Below are positions 8,580 through 19,268 of a DNA stretch of 64,000 nt, in pieces (within the stretch, counting starts at the first letter, position 1; each line of letters starts with the position of its first letter). The notes under the pieces were generated by a model. It worked only from the letters and a program-made list of their open reading frames with translations. It searched no databases and had not been told where the DNA came from. A program made the translations under genes and the position numbers. Source of the DNA: JADCCX01 sp031431475 (GTDB lineage Bacteria > Pseudomonadota > Alphaproteobacteria > Rhizobiales > Beijerinckiaceae); assembly GCA_031431475.1 (NCBI GenBank), contig JANPDL010000007.1:124001-188000 (forward strand), in the 5' to 3' direction.

Positions 8580-8897
8580 TCACTCCCTGAACCGGAGCAC
8601 CTTTTCCTTGCACAGGTTGAGTGTTTCCTCGACCTCGCCCTCGTCATCGAACTTGGCCTGAACCACCATATCGCAGCCCTTCGCCTTGCCCAGCTTGAGC
8701 GCACTTTTCTTGCCCGCTGCCAGTGGTCTGCCGAGGCGTGCGATCACCTTGCCTTCGCTGTCCGATACCAGCAGTTCGGTCATCGTTGCGGCGCGCTGGT
8801 TGTCGATACCGACTTGTGCGGGCAGGCGGGTCTGGGCTTGTGCGGCGGTGGCCACAAGGAGAAAGGTTGCTGCGGAAAGGATCAGGTTTCTTGTCAT
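8580..8897 (-). CDS. Small secreted protein of unknown function
   Basis: A 105-residue exported protein: signal peptide about 1-21 (cleavage after AAQAQ), then a domain with two cysteines (in KGCDM and NLCKE) that could form one disulfide. The sequence TELLVSDSEGKVIARL and the C-terminal KVLRF suggest a small beta fold, but I do not recognise the family. It is a single gene, convergent with cimA. Confidence 0.75.
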   Translation of the reverse strand: MTRNLILSAATFLLVATAAQAQTRLPAQVGIDNQRAATMTELLVSDSEGKVIARLGRPLAAGKKSALKLGKAKGCDMVVQAKFDDEGEVEETLNLCKEKVLRFRE

Positions 8898-8980
8898 TGC
8901 AGGCTTCCTTTTTTCGCTCGAACACGGTTGTGCAGATCAATCCCCCTTACAAAGAGAAAATACGACCGGGGTATGGCGGC

Positions 8981-9577
8981 TCACATCAAACGGGCTGACC
9001 AGTCCGCTTTGGGTTGCCCCTTGCCGTGGCGGGCCACCCAGGTCTCGATCATCGGAATGATATCTTCGGCCTTTTCCGCCGTCATGGTGCGTACCTCGAG
9101 GCCGTCCCGGATAAAACCCTCCATCCGCATATGCGCCAGAATGTCCATGAAGGGTCGCCAGAAACCGGCGATGTCTGCGATGACGATGGGTTTGCCGTGG
9201 CGGCCAAGCTGCGCCCAGGTCATCTGCTCCACCAGCTCTTCCAGCGTGCCGATGCCGCCGGGCAGCGCCACAAAGGCATCGGCCTTCTCGAACATCTTCA
9301 TTTTCCGCTCGTGCATGTCATCGACGAGGATGATGTTGTCGGCATCGGCCTTCAGCTTTTCCTTGGTCAGCAGGAAATGTGGGATGATGCCGGTCACGCT
9401 ACCGCCATTGTCCTTCACGGCTTTCGCCACGGCTCCCATCAGGCCGACATTGCCGCCGCCATACACGAGATTGTGGCCGGATGTTGCGATGTTGCGCCCC
9501 AGCGTTTCAGCAGCCGCCAAATAGCGGGGATCGCGGCCAGTGCCGGAGCCGCAATAGACGCAGATCGAGAGAGACAT
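8981..9577 (-). CDS. LOG-family (TIGR00730) nucleotide 5'-monophosphate phosphoribohydrolase
   Basis: A Rossmann-fold protein of the LOG/YgdH family, which hydrolyses cytokinin riboside monophosphates or AMP-like nucleotides to base and ribose 5-phosphate. Motifs are VYGGGNVGLMG near residues 38-48 and the family signature PGGIGTLEE at 106-114. At 198 residues it is full length. I chose the ATG at 9577 because MSLSICVYCGSGTG is the usual start; an in-frame ATG 27 bases upstream adds nothing conserved. It lies divergent to the ABC exporter gene. Whether the product makes active cytokinin or recycles nucleotides is not decidable here. Confidence 0.92.
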   Translation of the reverse strand: MSLSICVYCGSGTGRDPRYLAAAETLGRNIATSGHNLVYGGGNVGLMGAVAKAVKDNGGSVTGIIPHFLLTKEKLKADADNIILVDDMHERKMKMFEKADAFVALPGGIGTLEELVEQMTWAQLGRHGKPIVIADIAGFWRPFMDILAHMRMEGFIRDGLEVRTMTAEKAEDIIPMIETWVARHGKGQPKADWSARLM

Positions 9578-9700
9578 ACGGACTCCTGTGGACGGTATGG
9601 ACACGACTACAAAATGACTCGGCGATTGCGTGAATTGTCTGCTGCATGAATCAGATTGAGAACCTATATGATCAGGAGATCGCAGATTAGAAAGTCTTTC

Positions 9701-11650
<1,950 letters not shown>

Positions 11651-11734
11651 TCAGCAAAACCGATCCATCCGATCACCAATCCGCTGGTGTGCCAGGGCGA
11701 ATCCCTTCCTAGAATATGCGCCTGACAGGGGCGC

Positions 11735-12952
11735 ATGGCTGATATCACCGTAACCGCAAGACCAGGCAGCGCGCTTCGCCGCGCCATTCCCGTGCTGGGC
11801 CTGACGCAAATGATTGCGTGGGGGACAACGTATTACCTCCCCGCTGTACTCAGGCACCGGTTCTCGGCTGAACTCGGCCTGTCCGATGCGATGATCTTTG
11901 CCGGTGTCGGCGTGACACTTGTTGTCGCGGCATTGCTGGCCTGGCCCGTAGGACGGTTGATGGACCGTCGAGGAGCAGGCAGTTTCATGCCTCTGGGTTC
12001 GTCGTTTCTGGCGATTGGCCTGCTGATCCTTGGCAACAGCACGGGCTGGATAGGCTACTTTCTGGCATGGGTCGTCTTCGGTTTTGGCATGTCGTTTGCC
12101 ATGTCCAACGCGGCTTTCTCGGCACTGACGCAGATGGCGGGGCAGGGTGCGCGGCGCGCCATTGTTATCATCATGCTGTTTGGTGGGCTGGCCGCCACCG
12201 TCTTCTGGCCGTTGACCCTGTGGCTCGACGGGCAGATGGGCTGGCGCAACATCTGTTTTGCCTATGCGGGGCTGCATGTGCTGGTCTGCCTGCCGCTGCA
12301 CATCCTGTTTCTCGCAGGCAGCACCAATCTGGCCGAGCGGCAGGATCTGCGGCAGGACGAGGCGGCGGGTCTGATCCCACCGGAGAAGAGACGTCGGGCT
12401 GCGGCACTGATCGGCATTGCACTGGCAGGCAATGGCTTTGTTTCGTGGGGGCTCGACCTCCACCTGATCACGATCTTTGCCGATTACGGCCTGCCCGCTG
12501 CGGTCGCGGTCTGGGTTGCGGCGATGAAAGGGCCTGCAACGCTGCTGGCGCGTGGGGCTGACATACTTTCGGCGGGCCGCTTGTCGCCAATGACAAGCGC
12601 CTTGGCTGCGGGTGCGCTGATACCTGCAAGCTTGTCGTTGGCCCTGTTGTTCGGCAATGGCCTGCCTGCGGCGCTCCTCTTCATTGTGCTCTTCAGCTTC
12701 GGTACGGGTTTGATGACAGTGGCACGCGCTACGCTCGCGCTGGTGCTGCTGGGATCGCAAGGATACGCCACAACCCTCGGGCGTCTGACGCTGCCGACCC
12801 AGATCGTCTATGCCGTTTCGCCCATGACATTCAGCCTGATGATCGAGCAAGTGGGGACCAGGGGCGTTATTCTGGTAGCGCTGGTAGCGTCTCTCGCCAG
12901 CCTTGTCGCGCTTATCCTGCTGTCCAGGCTTGCCGACAGGCGCACGGGATGA
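11735..12952 (+). CDS. MFS transporter
   Basis: A 405-residue inner-membrane transporter with about twelve hydrophobic segments and the MFS loop motif seen as GRLMDRRGAG after helix 2. The opening LGLTQMIAWGTTYYLP is typical of a group of uncharacterised alphaproteobacterial MFS permeases. The substrate is unknown. It sits 84 bases after the ABC exporter gene and 132 bases before psd on the same strand, interrupting what is often a neighbouring exporter/psd/pssA arrangement. No regulator is adjacent. Confidence 0.9.
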   Translation: MADITVTARPGSALRRAIPVLGLTQMIAWGTTYYLPAVLRHRFSAELGLSDAMIFAGVGVTLVVAALLAWPVGRLMDRRGAGSFMPLGSSFLAIGLLILGNSTGWIGYFLAWVVFGFGMSFAMSNAAFSALTQMAGQGARRAIVIIMLFGGLAATVFWPLTLWLDGQMGWRNICFAYAGLHVLVCLPLHILFLAGSTNLAERQDLRQDEAAGLIPPEKRRRAAALIGIALAGNGFVSWGLDLHLITIFADYGLPAAVAVWVAAMKGPATLLARGADILSAGRLSPMTSALAAGALIPASLSLALLFGNGLPAALLFIVLFSFGTGLMTVARATLALVLLGSQGYATTLGRLTLPTQIVYAVSPMTFSLMIEQVGTRGVILVALVASLASLVALILLSRLADRRTG

Positions 12953-13084
12953 AGCAGAATGGTTCGCTTTTGCCTGACCGTGCGACTGATCAGCGCTGCG
13001 GACACATTCTTGCGCAGGCCGTGGCTTCCAAGCTGCGGCCTGTTCGGCTATCAGGCTATCTCACCGATTGAAGAGATCAGCCCA

Positions 13085-13789
13085 ATGTCCGTCGTCACGT
13101 CCATCCGCAAGCAGCTCGTGCCTATCCATCCCGAGGGCTATCTGTTTATCGCCCTCTTTGCGCTGGCAGCACTGGCGCTGGGCTGGCTATGGTCTCCGCT
13201 CGGCTGGATCGGCTGGATCCTGACGCTATGGTGTGTCTATTTCTTTCGTGATCCGCCCCGTGTCACGGCGGCGCGCGACGGGCTGGTGATCTCACCCGCT
13301 GATGGACGCGTGGATATGGTGGGCTATTTCGTGCCTCCGCCGGAGCTGGAACTGGGTGACAAGCCCTTGCCGCGTGTCACCATTTTCATGTCGGTCTTTG
13401 ATTGCCACGTGAACCGCGCCCCGGTTTCGGGCAAGATCAGCAAAGTGGCTTACAAGCCAGGCCTGTTCCTCAGCGCCGATCTCGACAAGGCGAGCGAGGA
13501 CAACGAGCGCAACAGCATCGTCATCGACGCCGAAAAGGGCCGTTTCGGCATCGTGCAGATCGCCGGGTTGCTGGCACGGCGTATCGTGCCCTTTGACAAT
13601 GCGCGCGAAGGCGTTGTCATCCAGTCGGGTGAGCGTTTTGGGCTGATCCGCTTCGGTTCGCGCGTCGATGTCTACATGCCGGAGGGCGTCAAGCCGCTGG
13701 TCGGCGTGGGGCAGACATCATTGGCGGGTGAAACCGTGCTGGCTGATGTGAGTTCGAAGGAAGCGGCACGCGCTTTCAAGGTGGGATAA
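13085..13789 (+). CDS. psd: Phosphatidylserine decarboxylase, short form
   Basis: Converts phosphatidylserine to phosphatidylethanolamine at the inner membrane. It is the short archaeal/rhizobial type (234 residues) with hydrophobic segments at about 20-45. The self-cleavage site is G191-S192 in RFGSRVD, where the serine becomes the pyruvoyl cofactor. DPPRV, ISPADGRV and MSVFDCHVNRAP are conserved. The ATG at 13085 gives the normal N-terminus; the frame is open upstream to 12959 but that part is not conserved. pssA, the preceding step, follows 71 bases downstream. A 20-bp tandem repeat begins inside its last codons. Confidence 0.95.
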   Translation: MSVVTSIRKQLVPIHPEGYLFIALFALAALALGWLWSPLGWIGWILTLWCVYFFRDPPRVTAARDGLVISPADGRVDMVGYFVPPPELELGDKPLPRVTIFMSVFDCHVNRAPVSGKISKVAYKPGLFLSADLDKASEDNERNSIVIDAEKGRFGIVQIAGLLARRIVPFDNAREGVVIQSGERFGLIRFGSRVDVYMPEGVKPLVGVGQTSLAGETVLADVSSKEAARAFKVG

Positions 13790-13829
13790 GAGCTTTCAAG
13801 GTGGGATAAGAGCTTGCAAGGTGGGATGA
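13772..13829 (+). repeat. Three tandem copies of a 20-bp unit at the psd stop
   Basis: The unit GCTTTCAAGGTGGGATAAGA occurs exactly twice (13772-13791, 13792-13811) and a third, slightly changed copy follows to 13829. The first copy encodes the last residues and stop of Psd, so each copy carries a further in-frame-like stop. It looks like replication slippage. Confidence 0.9.
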
Positions 13830-13860
13830 CGGGCGCGCTGTTGCGGGCTAGACTTGTTTC

Positions 13861-14721
13861 ATGACCGATCCGATCTCAGACCTGTTTCCGCCGTTCCAGC
13901 CGGACCCGGACGAACCGAAGAAGCGGCGGTTTCAGCCGATACCCTTGCGCGTGCTGATCCCCAACCTCGTGACGTTGCTGGCACTGTGCCTTGGGCTCAC
14001 CGCCATTCGCCTCGCGATCGAGGGACGCTTTGATGCAGCGGTCTATGCCATTCTGTTCGCGGCGCTTCTCGATGGCATCGATGGCAATCTCGCGCGGTAT
14101 CTGAAGGGTACGTCGCGGTTTGGGGCGGAGCTGGATTCGCTCGCGGATTTTGTCAATTTCGGCTGTGTCCCAGCTCTTGTGCTGTATTTCTGGATCCTCA
14201 AGGATCTCAAATCCGTGGGCTGGATTGTCTGTCTCGTCTTTGCAATCGCCATGGTCCTGCGCCTGGCGCGCTTCAACGTGATGCTGGATGATCCGAACCG
14301 GCCCGATTGGAAGAAGGGTTTCTTCGTTGGTATGCCTGCGCCGATGGGGGCGGCTTGTGTGCTGTTGCCGCTCTATCTCAGCCTTGCGGATTTGTTCCCG
14401 ACGTTCACAGGAAGGCCAGTGCTGGTGCTTCTGTTCACGCTGCTGATTGCATTTTTTACGATCAGCACCATCCCGACCGTGTCGTCCAAGAGGCTCGGGC
14501 AGTCTGTGAATCGCAGCTATGTGATCCCGCTTTTCGTCTTTGCCGTGCTGCTCGCGGGGCTTCTGCTGGCCAATACCTTCGAGACGCTTGCCGGATTGAT
14601 CATCCTCTATCTGGCCAGCCTGCCTTTTGGCATCGCCCGTTACCGTGCGCTGGATCGGCAATGGAAGATCGATCAGGCCTCTGGCGTTGCCGCGAAGGCG
14701 GCTGAACCCGCTGCGCCATGA
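13861..14721 (+). CDS. pssA: CDP-diacylglycerol-serine O-phosphatidyltransferase
   Basis: Makes phosphatidylserine from CDP-diacylglycerol and serine in the inner membrane, feeding Psd. The CDP-alcohol phosphatidyltransferase motif (DG-x2-AR-x8-G-x3-D-x3-D) is seen from LLDGIDGNLARY through FGAELDSLADF at about residues 68-97. About eight hydrophobic segments follow, and the 286-residue length fits the type II enzyme of Gram-negatives such as Sinorhizobium. Spacing from psd (71 bases, mostly the tandem repeat) suggests cotranscription. The stop overlaps the ribokinase start by four bases. Confidence 0.95.
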   Translation: MTDPISDLFPPFQPDPDEPKKRRFQPIPLRVLIPNLVTLLALCLGLTAIRLAIEGRFDAAVYAILFAALLDGIDGNLARYLKGTSRFGAELDSLADFVNFGCVPALVLYFWILKDLKSVGWIVCLVFAIAMVLRLARFNVMLDDPNRPDWKKGFFVGMPAPMGAACVLLPLYLSLADLFPTFTGRPVLVLLFTLLIAFFTISTIPTVSSKRLGQSVNRSYVIPLFVFAVLLAGLLLANTFETLAGLIILYLASLPFGIARYRALDRQWKIDQASGVAAKAAEPAAP

Positions 14722-15623
14722 CGCGAGCTGTTGTTGCTGTTGTCGGTTCCATCAATATGGATGTGGCGGTGCGCGTCACTGCTTTGCCGCGACCGGGTGA
14801 AACTGTTCTGGGCGCAGACGCCGTACTGTCACTGGGCGGAAAAGGCGCAAATCAGGCCGTCGCGGCGGCGCGGCTTGGCGCGGATGTGGCATTGATCGGC
14901 TGTATTGGTGCAGATGCTTTCGGCGAGGCTGCACGACAGGCTCTGCTGGCCCAGAAGGTCGATCTCGGCGGCGTTCAAATCATTCAGTCCGTTGCCACGG
15001 GTGTCGCGCTGATCACGATAGGAAGCGATGGCCAGAACATGATTTCAGTCTCACCGGGTGCGAATGCAGCACTTTCCGCCTCTGCCATTCTGAATCATGC
15101 AACAATACTAAGTACTTCAAAAGTCTTGCTTTTGCAGAACGAGACACCGGTTGAGGCGGCTCATGCAGCGATTCATATCGTGCGTGCGGGTGGAACACTT
15201 GTGATCTGCGATCCCGCCCCTGCGGCAGGCTATGATCCGGCGCTTATCGCAGCTGCGGATATCGTCACACCAAATGAAACCGAGGCTGCTATGCTGACGG
15301 GCTTTGCTGTTACAGACCGGGTTTCAGCACTGGCGGCGGCGCGCTGGCTCGTGGCGCGGGGGGCACGCAATGTCATCGTCAAGCTGGGTGCAGATGGTGT
15401 TGTCCATGCGGGACTGGAAGGCGAGGGCCATGTAGCCGCACCGCCTGTTGTCGTGATGGATACGGTTGCTGCGGGTGATTGCTTCAATGGCGCGCTGGCG
15501 GTGGCGATGGCCGAAGGTATGGCTTTTCGCCATTCCATTGCTTTTGCCTGCCGCGCTGCGTCCATTGCTGTAACACGCGCCGGTGCTTCCGCGTCTATGC
15601 CGTATCGTCACGAGTTGAACTGA
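14718..15623 (+). CDS. rbsK: Ribokinase (PfkB family)
   Basis: Phosphorylates D-ribose with ATP in the cytosol. Typical ribokinase features: VVGSINMDVAVRV at the start, GGKGANQAVAAARLG (PfkB signature 1) near residue 40, and DTVAAGDCFNGAL (signature 2 with the catalytic aspartate) near 248-260. The 301-residue length is standard. The ATG lies within the pssA stop (ATGA), so translation is probably coupled, although there is no metabolic link to phospholipid synthesis. No ribose transporter is nearby, so another sugar or nucleoside substrate is possible. Confidence 0.92.
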   Translation: MTRAVVAVVGSINMDVAVRVTALPRPGETVLGADAVLSLGGKGANQAVAAARLGADVALIGCIGADAFGEAARQALLAQKVDLGGVQIIQSVATGVALITIGSDGQNMISVSPGANAALSASAILNHATILSTSKVLLLQNETPVEAAHAAIHIVRAGGTLVICDPAPAAGYDPALIAAADIVTPNETEAAMLTGFAVTDRVSALAAARWLVARGARNVIVKLGADGVVHAGLEGEGHVAAPPVVVMDTVAAGDCFNGALAVAMAEGMAFRHSIAFACRAASIAVTRAGASASMPYRHELN

Positions 15624-15636
15624 CGCCCATCGCGCA

Positions 15637-15666
15637 AAGAAAAGGGGCACTCCGCAGAGCGCCCCT
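15637..15666 (-). terminator. Rho-independent terminator
   Basis: Read on the minus strand, a 10-bp stem (AGGGGCGCTC with GAGTGCCCCT, one G-T pair) and a TGCG loop are followed by TTTCTTT. It ends the OmpA-like/membrane protein operon and lies in the 80-base gap to the convergent ribokinase gene. Confidence 0.75.
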
Positions 15667-15703
15667 GAACTGCCGGAAAGCGGCCTTGCAGCCGCATTCC
15701 GGG

Positions 15704-17083
15704 TTATTTCTTCGGTTTGGCTGCAGGAGACTTGGCTGCAGGAGACTTGGCTACAGGAGACTTGGCAGCCGCAGGGTTGGCGACCTTGGCCGGAGCCTTG
15801 CCTGCAACTGCGCGCACCGGCTTCACGACCGCCACATTCTTGTTGCCAAGCGTGCCGTCGTCCTTCGATGTCGCAACCATGCCCTTGGCGACGCGCCGGG
15901 AGAACTCGGTATCCTTGCCGGTTGCCAGAACCTTGGCCTGCTTGATCCACTCCTCGCGCTCGATGCGACCCGGGAAGGCAAGATAGCTGCCGACCCAGAG
16001 CGATTCCTGCGCATTCCAGCCTGATATCTGATCGAAGTGCCAGATACCGAGGCCATGCAGGCGGCCTTCGTTCTGCTTGCCGATGCCACGGATGCGCTTG
16101 AGATCATCCGCCTTGCCACCGCGAGGAGCAGCCAGGCCAGCAGGACGCTTGCCGGGTACCTTGTCCTCGCCTGCGATCTTGGGTGCAGCTTTGGGCTCCG
16201 GAGCCTTGACGGCAATCGGTGCAGGAGCAGGCTTTGCCACCGCCACAGGTTTGGCAACCGCAACAGGTTTGGCGACTGCGACAGGCTTTGCCTTAGCAAC
16301 AGGCTTGGCAACTGCCACAGGCTTGGGTGGCGCTGGCGGGGCGACAATGTCGACCTTGGCCAGCGAATAGCCCATCGGCAGCGTCTTCACGGTGCTCATG
16401 ACGGCATCGTAGTTCGGCCGCGTGCCAGCCACGCCGGTCAGCGTGTACTTGCTGTCGATCAGGCTGGCGATACCCTTGTCGAGCTTCGACAGGTGTCCAA
16501 AGGCCGAAGAGGCCATGCCTTCGAGACCATTGGGAGCGCCGGAGCCCAGCTGTAGCTTGTCCACCACGGACGCAGGCGCCAATGCTGTCTTTGCGGCGGA
16601 CACGACGCGCGCACGGGCATCAACCGACGGAACATAGCCCGTCAGTGTTACGCTTGCGGCATCCCGTGCAGCTTGCCACTGATAGGGGCGAACCAACGCA
16701 GGACCTGCTGCGGCCATTACAGGTGCTGGTACGGCGGATGTCGGCGTCGCATCGGGGAACGTTGTCAGCTTGGCGACGGCGGTTGCCGTAGCCCCCGCCA
16801 GTGGAGCCGGATCAAGGAAGTTGCGCAGGACACAACCCACGCAGCAGCCAAGCATATACCAGAAGAACAACATCATGCCGGTTTCGAACCACAGGGCGGT
16901 GCGTCCCGAGAACCACATGAGCACGAGAACCATCAGGCCAACGAGGAACGCAACGACGGCCCAGAGAACCCAGCCCAGGCCTTCAAGCCGGGGCAGACGG
17001 CGGCAGGAGAGCCAGCCGACGATCAAGCCGAGCACCGCCGCAGCGATAACCCAGAGAAGGAGGGTTTGGTGGAGATACAGCAT
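15704..17083 (-). CDS. Inner-membrane protein with one BON-like module and a helix-hairpin C-terminus
   Basis: A 459-residue protein. Two or three N-terminal transmembrane segments (about 5-85) are followed by one ~118-residue module (PYQWQAARDAASVTLTGY... to LPMGYSLAKVDI, about 130-250) homologous to the three modules of the gene just upstream. Next comes a linker of KPVAVAKPV-type repeats, then DDLKRIRGIGKQNEGRLHGL, a helix-hairpin domain like the C-terminal extension of rhizobial NuoE, then an AAKSPAAKS-like lysine/alanine tail. It starts 17 bases after the OmpA-like gene and is surely cotranscribed. A tether or scaffold role is inference; the biochemical function is unknown. Confidence 0.8.
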   Translation of the reverse strand: MLYLHQTLLLWVIAAAVLGLIVGWLSCRRLPRLEGLGWVLWAVVAFLVGLMVLVLMWFSGRTALWFETGMMLFFWYMLGCCVGCVLRNFLDPAPLAGATATAVAKLTTFPDATPTSAVPAPVMAAAGPALVRPYQWQAARDAASVTLTGYVPSVDARARVVSAAKTALAPASVVDKLQLGSGAPNGLEGMASSAFGHLSKLDKGIASLIDSKYTLTGVAGTRPNYDAVMSTVKTLPMGYSLAKVDIVAPPAPPKPVAVAKPVAKAKPVAVAKPVAVAKPVAVAKPAPAPIAVKAPEPKAAPKIAGEDKVPGKRPAGLAAPRGGKADDLKRIRGIGKQNEGRLHGLGIWHFDQISGWNAQESLWVGSYLAFPGRIEREEWIKQAKVLATGKDTEFSRRVAKGMVATSKDDGTLGNKNVAVVKPVRAVAGKAPAKVANPAAAKSPVAKSPAAKSPAAKPKK

Positions 17084-17100
17084 CGGTCAAATCCCTCTTC

Positions 17101-18978
17101 TTACTTCACGGTGAATTCGACGCGGCGATTCTTCTGCTTGTTTGCAGGAGTATCGTTGGGCGCGACCGGCTTCGTTTCGCCGTAGCCCACGGACTTTAGG
17201 TTGGTGCCTGCCACGCCTTCGCGCACCAGGAACTCGACGACAGACTTGGCGCGACGCTCTGACAGGTCCTGGTTATAGACAGGCGAGCCATCTGTATCCG
17301 TGTGAGCGCCGATCTCGATGCTGCGCGTCGGGCAGGTTTTGGCGACGGCTGCGAGACGCCCGAGGAGAAGGTAGGACACGGACTGTATCTCGTCGCTGTT
17401 GGTGGCAAACAGGATCGGATCGTTAAGCAGCGTATTGAACTGCAGTTGGCAGGTATCCACCACAGGAGCTGGAGGCGGCGGCGGAGCCACCACCAATGGT
17501 GCTGGTGGAGGCGGAGGTGCGACAGCCACCACCGCAGGTGGAGGCGGAGGTGGCGCAACCACGACCGGTGGTGGCGGTGCGACAACAACCGGTGCAGGCA
17601 CTACGGGGGCAGGAGCAGGTGCAGCCGGAGCCGTGATTTCCTGTCGCGCCAGCGTGTAGCCTGCTGGCAGGCGGGTTGTGGCTGCAATTGTCTCGTCGCG
17701 GACAGCAGCGTTGGGTGCAGCGCCCGTGATGGTGTAGGCCGTGTTGGACAGGCTGGCGGTGCCAGAGTTCAGGCGCCCAAGCTGGTTGATGGCATAGGCT
17801 GCGATTCCGGCAAGGCCGTTTGGAGCACCTGCACCCAAGCTCTGCTGATCTGTAACCATTGCATTGGGTACAGCGGCACGGGCCGCAGCGGCATTTGCCA
17901 GCTTTGTCGCCTCATCCGGCACATAACCGGACAGGGTAATCGCAGGCCCATTGCGAACGGCTGACCAAGTATAGGGTGAGATTGCCGGAGCCGTTACATC
18001 TGTTTTGACCGGCGCAAAACCAGCCGGAAGTGCCTTGGCAGCAGCCATGACGCGATTGAAAGCATCAACGGTGGGTGCAACGCCGGTGAGCGAGTAGTTT
18101 GCGCCCGTCAAGTTGGCGATGCCTGATGTCAAGCCCGCGAGATGGCTGAATGCGGCAGTTGCCATAGTCTCGAGACCGGTAGGTGCGCCTGCTGCGAGAC
18201 GCATCTGATCAGTGATCGTTGCGTTGGGCGCAGCAGCTTTTGCAGCTTCCGCAATCTTCGCTTTGACCTCAGCCGAAGGGGCATAGCCTGTCAGTGTAAT
18301 GGCCTGACCGGCTTTCTGTGCCTGCCAGGTGTAGGGGCTGACAGCGGGCAAGCCGATCTGGACATTCCCGCCAACGCCTTGTGGCAAGCCAGCAGCGGTG
18401 GCCATCTGATAGATGTCCGACGACGGTGCGGTACCCGTAATCGTCAGAGCTGCGTCCGACAGGCTGGCCTTGCCATCGGGCAAGCGTGCGAGTTGCGCCA
18501 GCGAATAAGCTGTTGCCACGCCGAAGACAGCGGGAACGCCGCGGGCGATCTTCATCTGATCGACAACTTCAGTGTTCGGGAGCGCAGCCTTTGTATCAGC
18601 CACGATCTTGGCCTTGGTCGACTCGTCCGGCACGAAGCCGCCGAGAGTAACCTTGTTGCCTTCGCGCGCAACCGTCCAGAGGTAGGGCTTTGCTTCGGCC
18701 ATAACGGTTGTCTTGTTGTCGACGCGGCGCACACCGAAGACTGAATTGACAGCATCTTCCGCTGATTTCTGAACAGCGGGGCTGGGGGAGACGCCCGTGA
18801 CGGTCGCATCGCGGCCATTGAATGTCGCGGAAGCCCAGGGGGCCTTCGCCTTCAGCGCTTCGTTGATCGAGCGCGTGGTGAGATCGGTCTGGATCGAATC
18901 ATTGCGGAGGAAACCCGCAGCGAGCCAGAGTAACGCGAGTGGCAAGAGCCCCCACAACCATCGTCTTGGCTGACACAT
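17101..18978 (-). CDS. OmpA-family protein with repeated BON-like modules
   Basis: A 625-residue envelope protein. An N-terminal hydrophobic segment (about 8-24) acts as signal or anchor. A BON-like region (about 35-75) and three tandem ~118-residue modules follow, each with a TLxGYxPxxxxK start, a D-Q/K-x-x-x-GxP middle, and an LP-x-G ending before PYTW. A polyproline/valine linker (about 450-510) leads to a C-terminal OmpA domain: FATNSDEI, IGAHTDTDG, LSERRAKSVVEFL and NRRVEF, with the peptidoglycan-binding aspartate and arginine. It probably grips peptidoglycan across the periplasm. It shares an operon with a paralogous membrane protein. Confidence 0.85.
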   Translation of the reverse strand: MCQPRRWLWGLLPLALLWLAAGFLRNDSIQTDLTTRSINEALKAKAPWASATFNGRDATVTGVSPSPAVQKSAEDAVNSVFGVRRVDNKTTVMAEAKPYLWTVAREGNKVTLGGFVPDESTKAKIVADTKAALPNTEVVDQMKIARGVPAVFGVATAYSLAQLARLPDGKASLSDAALTITGTAPSSDIYQMATAAGLPQGVGGNVQIGLPAVSPYTWQAQKAGQAITLTGYAPSAEVKAKIAEAAKAAAPNATITDQMRLAAGAPTGLETMATAAFSHLAGLTSGIANLTGANYSLTGVAPTVDAFNRVMAAAKALPAGFAPVKTDVTAPAISPYTWSAVRNGPAITLSGYVPDEATKLANAAAARAAVPNAMVTDQQSLGAGAPNGLAGIAAYAINQLGRLNSGTASLSNTAYTITGAAPNAAVRDETIAATTRLPAGYTLARQEITAPAAPAPAPVVPAPVVVAPPPPVVVAPPPPPPAVVAVAPPPPPAPLVVAPPPPPAPVVDTCQLQFNTLLNDPILFATNSDEIQSVSYLLLGRLAAVAKTCPTRSIEIGAHTDTDGSPVYNQDLSERRAKSVVEFLVREGVAGTNLKSVGYGETKPVAPNDTPANKQKNRRVEFTVK

Positions 18979-19268
18979 CTGTTTAGCCCTTCATCAGCGC
19001 ATAACCCACAGGCAACTGCGCACGGTTCACTCATGAACGTTTCCACACACAGTGTTCTTCCTCCCCCGAGGACGACTTGTGCGAACCTTTGCAAGGCTGA
19101 CGGCAAACGCTTAATGGAGGTTAATCACAAACCCGTGGGGCAAGCCAAGGGTAAAAACGGCAAAACCGCAAAGTAGGACTGGAAAAATCATAATTTCGCC
19201 GAAATTTCTAACACTGAGCACACGAGTTTTCACGTTACGGCGGGGCATCATCTTTGCGCTGCTGCCAA

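Noticed and set aside
13772..13829. CRISPR-like repeats at psd
   Set aside because: Units are directly adjacent with no spacers and encode part of Psd.
16215..16335. Short repeated DNA in the membrane protein gene
   Set aside because: It is the codon repeat of a KPVAVAKPV-type protein linker, not a separate element.
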